Positions 1-4,203 of a stretch of DNA of 7,126 nt are shown piece by piece; the stretch's first letter is position 1, and each line of letters starts with the position of its first letter. Both the position numbers and the translations under genes were made by a program. Source of the stretch: an uncultured Rhizobiaceae group bacterium (lineage in GTDB: Bacteria; Pseudomonadota; Alphaproteobacteria; Rhizobiales; Rhizobiaceae); contig CALLHT010000115.1 in NCBI GenBank assembly GCA_938009335.1, forward strand, positions 1 to 7,126, in the 5' to 3' direction. The notes below the pieces were generated by a model, which ran no database searches, was not told where the DNA came from, and saw only the letters and a program-made list of their open reading frames with translations.

Positions 1-1
1 C

Positions 2-103
2 CGCGTCTACACAAAAGGTGATTACAGCCAGTTTATCATAACCCACAAAGCTGACGGCATTTCGGGAGGAATCAAAACTACGAGAGGGGTTTGGAAACGA
101 TAA
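2..103 (+). CDS. C-terminal end of an unidentified protein (5' end outside window)
   Basis: One plus-strand frame is open from the window edge to a TAA at 101-103 and gives 33 residues ending in GGIKTTRGVWKR. The other two plus frames in this stretch contain stops. The peptide has an ordinary soluble-protein composition (YTKGDYSQFIITHKADG) and no membrane segment. The stop lies two bases before the stop of the opposing gene at 106, as expected for a convergent gene pair. I do not recognise the family. A 33-codon open frame can occur by chance, so this is a tentative call resting on composition and the neat convergent junction. Confidence 0.4.
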   Translation, partial: RVYTKGDYSQFIITHKADGISGGIKTTRGVWKR

Positions 104-105
104 TG

Positions 106-432
106 TCATTTTCGCGCCCACGAACCTCTCTGGCTTTTCGCTCTGTTGGATGTATTTATAGTAACAAAATCTTTGAATGTGTGCTGAACGAGCCGATCAC
201 CTTCGTCGGACGGTGATGATCCAATTGCTTCAATCAAATCTTGCCCTATCACCCGTTCATGTTGTTCTCTGAAGCTCTTAATGCGGTACATTGGTATTTT
301 ACCCTCTAACGGCAATCTCCGTGTTATCTCGAACATCTCCGGTGCGCCGACACCTGATCGGGTTTTCATACATACTGTTTGCCCTATTGAAAAAGAATGA
401 GTTGCTGCTGCTGTTTTGCTATCTTTAGGCAT
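106..432 (-). CDS. small conserved hypothetical protein, 108 aa
   Basis: A 108-residue soluble protein with an ATG start at 432 and TGA at 106. After a short polar N-terminus, residues about 13-70 carry a compact pattern: FSIGQTVCMKTRSG, then FEITRRLPLEG, then MYRIKSFREQHERVI. From memory this resembles small alphaproteobacterial proteins of unknown function with the layout F-x-x-G-x-x-V ... P-x-x-F/YE-I/V-x-R-x-LP-x-E-G ... YRI-K ... E-x-HERV. That match is a recollection, not a search. The C-terminal 30 residues are polar and look disordered. There is no signal peptide or membrane helix. The ribosome site is weak (AGGG about 11 bases upstream of the ATG). It lies 73 bases downstream of the Cys-repeat gene on the same strand, so it may be its own unit or the tail of that operon. 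Function is unknown. Confidence 0.72.
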   Translation of the reverse strand: MPKDSKTAAATHSFSIGQTVCMKTRSGVGAPEMFEITRRLPLEGKIPMYRIKSFREQHERVIGQDLIEAIGSSPSDEGDRLVQHTFKDFVTINTSNRAKSQRGSWARK

Positions 433-456
433 TTCGCTTTACCCTGTATATTTAGT

Positions 457-475
457 GAAAATCGTTCTGAACGAT
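457..475 (-). terminator. weak hairpin behind the Cys-repeat gene
   Basis: A perfect 6-bp inverted repeat (461-466 ATCGTT, 470-475 AACGAT) with a 3-base loop lies between the stop at 506 and the next start at 432. On the minus strand it is followed by only four U residues (461-458). It could be a weak terminator for the upstream gene pair, or an operator-like dyad in front of the 108-aa gene. The stem is short and AT-containing, so efficient termination is doubtful. Confidence 0.3.
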
Positions 476-505
476 CAGGATTGAAGTTCGGTACAACAAA
501 GATCT

Positions 506-1270
506 TCAGTATTCCGGCACGCATTTATCGCCGTTCAACCGAAATGGTCTGTCACAGGCCCAATCATTTCCTGAATAATCAAGATGTGCATTCTCTGGTA
601 ATAGGATTTTTCTGCACTGGTTATTGTGCTCTTTAAATCCACGCTCGCACTCCCAACCAGATGAGTAAGATTTGTCGACAAAATAACCATTATCCGGGAC
701 TATAACTGGTTCACACACATCATTTGTTTCGCGGAACCCGCGCTCACACATCCAACCATTGCCGTAAGAACGATTTGTCAGATAAGCGTTTGAGGGAACC
801 TTGATAATTACGCAGGTATCATTTTTCTGACGATACTTTCGATCACATACCCATCCAATTCCTACAGATGAGCCGTCCAGGTGTGCATTTTCCGGGACAA
901 CAATACGATCGCAACGATCAACATTTGGTCTAAATTCCCTTAGGCATTTCCACCCATCGCCTGAAGAAGTTATGTATCCATTCTTAGGCACTATAACTTC
1001 CACACATTCAGCTTCAATTTCCCTGTAACCAAATGTGCATCCCCATCCACGCCCATACGCAGTGTGTGTAGCATATCCATTGACTGGAATTTCAATCTTC
1101 AAACAGCGATCTTCTACTTGTTTGTGGCCGGTATCACATTCCCATCCTTGACCATATGATTTAGGATGGGAATGCATTGGCGGTTGCGGTTTATTGCCAG
1201 TCGCCCATGCAGATTGCGAGATAGACAAAAACACCGATAAAAGCATCAAAAACCTGGTGGTAACGTTCAT
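506..1270 (-). CDS. secreted protein of seven W-x-C-x10-C repeats, 254 aa
   Basis: This is a Sec-exported protein. Residues 1-23 form a signal peptide (MNVTTR, then a hydrophobic core, ending S-A-W-A before T24). The rest is seven tandem units of 31-33 residues, each with W-x-C followed by exactly ten residues and a second Cys. Cys positions are 45/56, 78/89, 109/120, 142/153, 175/186, 208/219 and 239/250. Between pairs runs a linker of the type V-P-x-N-G-Y or L-P-E-N-A-H-L-D, then a Gly-rich turn and the next W. Aromatic/basic pairs (GFRE, KYRQ, PFRL) sit four or five residues after the first Cys. All 14 cysteines are in these pairs, which suggests one disulfide per repeat in the periplasm or outside the cell. 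The repeats are not EGF domains, which have six Cys. The ATG overlaps the stop of the ATP-grasp gene (ATGA), so translation is probably coupled. I do not know the family's function; binding or surface adhesion is only a guess. Confidence 0.87.
   Translation of the reverse strand: MNVTTRFLMLLSVFLSISQSAWATGNKPQPPMHSHPKSYGQGWECDTGHKQVEDRCLKIEIPVNGYATHTAYGRGWGCTFGYREIEAECVEVIVPKNGYITSSGDGWKCLREFRPNVDRCDRIVVPENAHLDGSSVGIGWVCDRKYRQKNDTCVIIKVPSNAYLTNRSYGNGWMCERGFRETNDVCEPVIVPDNGYFVDKSYSSGWECERGFKEHNNQCRKILLPENAHLDYSGNDWACDRPFRLNGDKCVPEY
509..1165 (-). repeat. seven tandem 93/99-base coding repeats
   Basis: The region encodes residues 36-254 of the secreted protein. The distance from the first Cys of one unit to the first Cys of the next is 33, 31, 33, 33, 33 and 31 residues, so DNA units are 99 or 93 bases. 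The shorter linkers belong to units 3 and 7. Linkers fall into two types: NGY/NAY (units 2, 3, 5, 6) and NAHLD (units 4 and 7). The copies are diverged in sequence, which points to old duplication with conserved spacing rather than recent slippage. Confidence 0.85.
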
Positions 1271-2355
1271 AATCCAGCTGCTCCCAAGAGGCTTTCCTGT
1301 TGATGAATATCTGGAAGCATAACAGGCTTCTTACGCTCTAAACCCAAGTCGACCATCTGCAAGAGAACTTCTTTGTAAGCCATTCCCGCGCTAATTTCTA
1401 AAGCACGGGGGAAGTAACTGGTCTTTGGTGTCATCCCAGGAGATAAATTTGCCTCGAGAAAACTTGGGGTTCCCAGAGCATCAAGTCGAATGTCAACACG
1501 TGCAAAATCTTTTGCACCCAATGCCCGAAAAACCTTTTCTGCAAATGTTGAGATCACAGAAAATATTGGTTCTGGCACCTTAAAAAGAGCTTCACAATTG
1601 GCAGCTTTTTCGAAGTGGCCTAACATACGATCGCCCCTAGCGTTTGCCGGCACGACGATTTCTATGGGCGAAATTGTTAGCTTGCCTGTTTTCGAATTTT
1701 CCAGAATAGCAACTGTGTATTCACGACCGGGCAAAACTTCTTCGACAAGTGAACTCGAGTTGTATTCGTCGTGCAAATCTGCGATTTTCTTTTCGAGGCT
1801 GACAAAATCGAGGACAAAAGAATCTTTGTCAATTCCATTTCCATTTGCAGTTCCAAGCGGTTTCACAAAAACCGGAAACGGAAAGGGCATATGGGTTTCG
1901 GAAGAAATTGAATCTGGATCAGCTATAAAGAACTTTGGTGTAGGAATGCCAGCTTCAATGGCAGCGTTCTTGGCACTTACCTTATCGGCATCATGCAAAA
2001 GTGCGTGATGTTGAGATCCGGTAAATGCGATGTTTTTGCGCGAGAAAAACTCGGAAAGCCAGATTTTTTCTTCCTGCCGCTTATCGTAGATGTGGTTCAT
2101 ACAAAGAACCACAAGATCGGGTTTGCGCTTAACAATTGCATTCAAGCATTTTTCACTATGCACTTCGTTGAATACTACGGTCTCATGTCTTGTCTTCAAG
2201 ATTTCGACAAACCCCTTACAGGTATCAAGAGAACCAAAGCCGGTTTCATTCATACAAGTGTTTTCAACGGCAACAATTTCTATGTGCTTTTTACTCCGTG
2301 CAGCTTTTTCAATTTTCGGCGATTTGATATCTGTCTTCTGCCTATAGTTGATCAT
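1267..2355 (-). CDS. D-Ala-D-Ala-ligase-like ATP-grasp enzyme, substrate unknown, 362 aa
   Basis: An ATP-grasp ligase, expected to join a carboxylate to an amine through an acyl-phosphate in the cytoplasm. Residues about 1-24 are a Lys-rich extension. About 25-113 is a Rossmann-like N-domain ending in FTGS. The grasp domains follow: HDADKVSAKNAA (K125), PVFVKPLGTANGNGI (K165 and a Gly-rich loop), LVEEVLPGREYTVAIL (E205/E206), DFARVDIRLD (R286, D288) and FLEANLSPGMT (E301, N303). These match the ATP, Mg and transition-state residues of E. coli DdlB, including the SPGMT end motif. The N-terminal Ddl motif (GGxSxEREVSL) and the HGxxGEDG segment are missing, so D-Ala-D-Ala synthesis is unlikely. 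I place the start at ATG 2355, with GAAGG seven bases upstream. The frame continues up to TTG 2457, but that would translate through a strong terminator. The stop overlaps the next gene by ATGA. The enzyme may modify the secreted repeat protein or make a small peptide; both are inference. Confidence 0.87.
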   Translation of the reverse strand: MINYRQKTDIKSPKIEKAARSKKHIEIVAVENTCMNETGFGSLDTCKGFVEILKTRHETVVFNEVHSEKCLNAIVKRKPDLVVLCMNHIYDKRQEEKIWLSEFFSRKNIAFTGSQHHALLHDADKVSAKNAAIEAGIPTPKFFIADPDSISSETHMPFPFPVFVKPLGTANGNGIDKDSFVLDFVSLEKKIADLHDEYNSSSLVEEVLPGREYTVAILENSKTGKLTISPIEIVVPANARGDRMLGHFEKAANCEALFKVPEPIFSVISTFAEKVFRALGAKDFARVDIRLDALGTPSFLEANLSPGMTPKTSYFPRALEISAGMAYKEVLLQMVDLGLERKKPVMLPDIHQQESLLGAAGL

Positions 2356-2362
2356 TTTTTTG

Positions 2363-2367
2363 CCTTC
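2363..2367 (-). promoter_or_regulatory. Shine-Dalgarno of the ATP-grasp gene, abutting a terminator
   Basis: GAAGG on the minus strand lies seven bases before ATG 2355. It supports that start over the upstream TTG 2457. It begins only two bases after the last U of the terminator, and the terminator's T7 and the A-run before the ATG are mutually complementary around it. Confidence 0.6.
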
Positions 2368-2369
2368 AC

Positions 2370-2396
2370 AAAAAAAGGCGGGGAATTCCCCGCCTT
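2370..2396 (-). terminator. strong intrinsic terminator between csp and the ATP-grasp gene
   Basis: On the minus strand a perfect 9-bp stem (AAGGCGGGG with CCCCGCCTT, loop AATT) has its 3' arm running into seven T residues (2376-2370). Stem, loop and U-tract fit a Rho-independent terminator for transcripts from the cold-shock gene. Only 14 bases separate the U-tract from ATG 2355, so there is no room for a separate promoter behind it. Messages for the ATP-grasp operon must pass through this element. Confidence 0.9.
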
Positions 2397-2401
2397 CGCA
2401 T

Positions 2402-2416
2402 CCCGGATAAGCCGGG
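2402..2416 (-). promoter_or_regulatory. second leader hairpin upstream of the terminator
   Basis: A perfect inverted repeat, CCCGG-CTTAT-CCGGG on the minus strand, lies five bases before the terminator stem. Its 5' arm plus loop (CCCGGCTT, 2416-2409) can instead pair with AAGGCGGG (2396-2389), the 5' arm of the terminator, with one G-G mismatch. The two pairings exclude each other, as in a terminator/antiterminator switch. The role is inferred. Confidence 0.45.
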
Positions 2417-2422
2417 TCTAAG

Positions 2423-2471
2423 TGATACAAACAAATTGCCAGTACATCCGTGGTCAACTTGTTTTGTATCA
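2423..2471 (-). repeat. long-arm inverted repeat right after the cold-shock gene
   Basis: TTGTTTTGTATCA (2459-2471) and TGATACAAACAA (2423-2434) are reverse complements except for one extra T, giving a 12-bp stem with one bulge and a 24-base loop. It starts seven bases after the cold-shock gene's stop. With the hairpins at 2402-2416 and 2370-2396 it makes three consecutive structures in the 123-nt gap. Its 3' arm has no T-run, so it is not a terminator itself. Confidence 0.5.
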
Positions 2472-2478
2472 GCTTTGT

Positions 2479-2685
2479 TCAAATCAATTTCAGTGTTTTG
2501 ACTGAAGTTTGCGATCTTTCGTTTTTGGAAAGATCAAATTGCACTTCCTGGCCATCAATAAGTGAATGCAATCCAGAAATCTTAAGCGCTTCGGCATTGA
2601 TGAAAACCTCAGGACCACCTTCGATCGGAGTAATAAAACCAAATCCCTGTAAGTCACTGTAAAATTTTACGATTCCCGATAACAA
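2479..2685 (-). CDS. divergent cold-shock-domain protein (CspA family), 68 aa
   Basis: A single OB-fold cold-shock domain of the usual 65-70 residue length, expected to bind single-stranded RNA or DNA. Residues 4-9 GIVKFY match the family's GTVKWFN. RNP1 is QGFGFI (13-18, family K-G-F/Y-G-F-I), followed by TPIEGGPEVF. The segment GLHSLIDGQEVQFDL (38-52) matches the family's G-x-x-S-L-x-E-G-Q-x-V-x-F. RNP2 is degenerate: the usual V-F-V-H-F is VFINA (27-31), losing the His and the last Phe. The start is TTG 2685, chosen because GGAAGGA lies about six bases upstream and the domain begins at residue 4. A 272-base gap lies upstream, in keeping with the long leaders of many csp genes. It probably ends at the terminator at 2370-2396. 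Reduced nucleic-acid affinity is possible, not shown. Confidence 0.87.
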   Translation of the reverse strand: MLSGIVKFYSDLQGFGFITPIEGGPEVFINAEALKISGLHSLIDGQEVQFDLSKNERSQTSVKTLKLI

Positions 2686-2843
2686 TCAAATTCCTTCCAC
2701 ACAAATTTATTTACACCACAACGAAGTGTTGCGTTTTCAAAGTCGAAAATTTTGTAGAAGGTTGACGGCTCGTTTACAGTTAGGCCGAGAAAAATCAAGC
2801 TGCTCAAAAAAGCGATTTATGTAACTAACAAGACAATGCGTTC

Positions 2844-2873
2844 ATAACAAGGCGGCTAAATGTGTTCGATCAA
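2844..2873 (-). promoter_or_regulatory. possible promoter of the cold-shock gene
   Basis: On the minus strand TTGATC (2873-2868) and TGTTAT (2849-2844) are 18 bases apart, each matching four of six bases of the -35/-10 consensus. A start near 2838 would leave about 150 nt of leader, which fits cold-shock genes. Such partial matches are common in AT-rich DNA, so this is a weak call. Confidence 0.25.
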
Positions 2874-2922
2874 CATATTTGGTAAACTACCTAAATGAGT
2901 AACCTTAATGCGACATCATACC

Positions 2923-2952
2923 GATGTCTTGGAAGGGCTCAAACCAGACATC
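2923..2952 (-). promoter_or_regulatory. hairpin immediately downstream of yraN
   Basis: On the minus strand GATGTCTGG (2952-2944) pairs with CCAAGACATC (2932-2923): nine pairs, one bulge, an 11-base loop. A third copy of the arm (2917-2912) allows an alternative 6-bp hairpin with 2928-2923, so the two are exclusive. No U-tract follows, so this is not a standard intrinsic terminator. It may protect the 3' end of the rsmI-yraN message. Confidence 0.35.
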
Positions 2953-2957
2953 CCTCC

Positions 2958-3314
2958 TCAAAACGCATCCTCCAAATGCACGGGCCATTTTCTTGGGCAT
3001 ACGGCGATAATGTCAAACCGGATGGAGAGTTTGGTCGCGTCGGGTTGTTTGGCGTGCCAGTGGTCGGCGGCGTTGTTGATCCGGCGTTGCGACGCGTAGG
3101 TTACCGCATCCACGGCCTCCTGAACGGTGGGTCGCGCTTTTACTTCCACCATGGCCACCAGATCACCCTTGCGGGCAATCAAGTCTATTTCGCCTGACTT
3201 GGTTTTGTAGCGTCGCGCGACGATCCTGTACCCTTTCACCCTCAGCGCAAAAGCAGCGAACCATTCGGCGCGTTTGCCGAGGCGTTCAGCTGCAATACGC
3301 TTGGTGCTCGTCAC
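2958..3314 (-). CDS. yraN: YraN / UPF0102 family endonuclease-like protein, 118 aa
   Basis: A small protein with the restriction-endonuclease-like fold of UPF0102. The nuclease-like motif is visible: E17 in KRAEWFAAFAL, then RRYKTKSGEIDLIARKGD with D44, then MVEVKAR with E57 and K59. Length (118 aa) is typical. The start is GTG 3314, placed by an excellent ribosome site (GGAAGG, eight bases upstream) inside the end of rsmI and by alignment of the conserved region; it lies one base after the rsmI stop. Members sit beside rsmI and lpoA in many proteobacteria, E. coli included. The family role is poorly defined, usually discussed as DNA processing or recombination. In Rhizobiales I expect gshB next; here none follows. 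Confidence 0.95.
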   Translation of the reverse strand: MTSTKRIAAERLGKRAEWFAAFALRVKGYRIVARRYKTKSGEIDLIARKGDLVAMVEVKARPTVQEAVDAVTYASQRRINNAADHWHAKQPDATKLSIRFDIIAVCPRKWPVHLEDAF

Positions 3315-3315
3315 A

Positions 3316-4203
3316 TCAATCGCCTTCCTTGATCGACAGAGCGAGTTGATACAAATCGCGTTTTGATTGTCCGGTGAGGTTGGCCGCTTCCGCGGCTGCC
3401 TTGCTAACCGGCATGGATTGCAAAAGCTCGCGTAACAGGCTTTCTGTATCGATCACCTTTTCTTCCGCTTCGGGCGCCACAAGGATGACGATCTCGCCTT
3501 TGATCGTCTTGCTGGAGAAATGCTCAGACAAAGCGCCAAGCGTATCGGTTGCGATTTCCTCATGCAGCTTGGTGAGTTCGCGCGCAACGCAGGCCTTACG
3601 CTCGCTACCAAAAACCTCGATCATATCGCTCAATGTTTTGGTGAGACGGTTCGGACTCTCAAAAAAGATAAGGGTTGAAGCCGCATTTGTCTGGGCCTGT
3701 AGTGCAGAAACACGTGCGCCTTGTTTGCTGGGTAGAAATCCGCAAAACGTCCAGCTTTCGTTTGGCAATCCGCTTGCAACCAATCCGGCCAAAGGGGCGG
3801 ATGCACCGGGCAGGGGAACCACCTTAACCCCTTCAGCTTGCGCACTCGCGACCAATCGAAAGCCCGGGTCTGAAACAAGCGGCGTTCCCGCATCTGACAC
3901 CACGATCACAGACTTGCCGGACATCACTTCAGAGATAAGCTTCGGCCCCACCTCATCGGCATTGTGTTCATGATAGGGAACAATTTTGGTGCTGATCCCG
4001 AAGTGGCGCAGAAGCTTGCCCGTCACACGCGTATCTTCGCAGGCGATGAGGTCCGCGCCCGCAAGCGTTTCCAAGACACGCAGGGTGACATCGCCCAAAT
4101 TGCCAATCGGGGTAGCCGCCAGATAGAGCGCGGGTTCGGGCTTGAGTGCTGTTAGCACTGCGCCTTTGATCGTGTATTGGGTGATTGCGCTATACTCCGT
4201 CAA
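3316..4203 (-). CDS. rsmI: 16S rRNA (cytidine(1402)-2'-O)-methyltransferase RsmI
   Basis: RsmI transfers a methyl group from S-adenosylmethionine to the 2'-OH of C1402 in the decoding centre of 16S rRNA. From the proposed start the motifs are TPIGN (31-35), EDTR (56-59), SDAGTPLVSDPG (103-114), then PGASAPLAGLVASGLP, FCGFLPSKQG, FFESPNR and ARELTKLHEE. The C-terminus SKAAAEAANLTGQSKRDLYQLAL is the usual helical tail. The start is uncertain. TTG 4203 gives 295 residues and an N-terminus like rhizobial RsmI (about 24 residues before ALYLAATP), and overlaps the end of the upstream oxidoreductase gene by 14 bases. GTG 4158, preceded by AAAGG, is the alternative; TTG 4266 also extends the frame but lies deep in the upstream gene. 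No separate promoter is seen, so it is probably co-transcribed with the oxidoreductase and yraN. Confidence 0.96.
   Translation of the reverse strand: MTEYSAITQYTIKGAVLTALKPEPALYLAATPIGNLGDVTLRVLETLAGADLIACEDTRVTGKLLRHFGISTKIVPYHEHNADEVGPKLISEVMSGKSVIVVSDAGTPLVSDPGFRLVASAQAEGVKVVPLPGASAPLAGLVASGLPNESWTFCGFLPSKQGARVSALQAQTNAASTLIFFESPNRLTKTLSDMIEVFGSERKACVARELTKLHEEIATDTLGALSEHFSSKTIKGEIVILVAPEAEEKVIDTESLLRELLQSMPVSKAAAEAANLTGQSKRDLYQLALSIKEGD

Larger units (their letters stand above)
2686..2957. other. 272-base AT-rich intergenic region
   Basis: No credible gene is seen here on either strand. It separates yraN from the cold-shock gene and is richer in A and T than the yraN-rsmI side. It contains the hairpin behind yraN, a possible csp promoter and what would be a leader of roughly 150 nt for csp. 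Confidence 0.6.

Noticed and set aside
506..1270. EGF-like or LCCL domains in the secreted Cys-rich protein
   Set aside because: Each unit has only two cysteines at fixed W-x-C-x10-C spacing; EGF units have six.
1267..2355. Reading the ATP-grasp gene as the missing gshB
   Set aside because: Its C-terminal motifs are those of Ddl (LEANLSPGMT), and it lacks the N-terminal VAVQMD-type segment and overall layout of glutathione synthetase.
1490..2421. Long plus-strand open frames opposite the ATP-grasp gene
   Set aside because: They are antisense shadows with no ribosome sites or recognisable domains, whereas the minus strand carries a full ATP-grasp domain.
2356..2457. In-frame TTG start at 2457 giving the ATP-grasp protein a 34-residue N-terminal extension
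   Set aside because: The extension is the translation of the leader hairpins and terminator (DPAYPGCEGGEFPAFF). ATG 2355 has a good Shine-Dalgarno. It stays possible only if translation through the terminator is used for regulation.
2429..2457. TTGACC at 2457-2452 as -35 of a promoter for the ATP-grasp operon
   Set aside because: The matching -10 position (TTGTTT) is very poor, and any such transcript would still meet the terminator at 2370-2396.
2895..3197. Plus-strand open frames over yraN
   Set aside because: Antisense of yraN, whose nuclease motif and strong ribosome site establish the minus strand as coding.
3374..3973. A 199-codon plus-strand open frame opposite rsmI
   Set aside because: Low-complexity Ser/Ala-rich translation typical of the antisense of a coding gene; rsmI on the other strand is unambiguous.
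4145..4159. Perfect 6-bp inverted repeat with GTT loop near the rsmI N-terminal codons
   Set aside because: It lies in rsmI coding sequence with no T-run or regulatory context; most likely chance.
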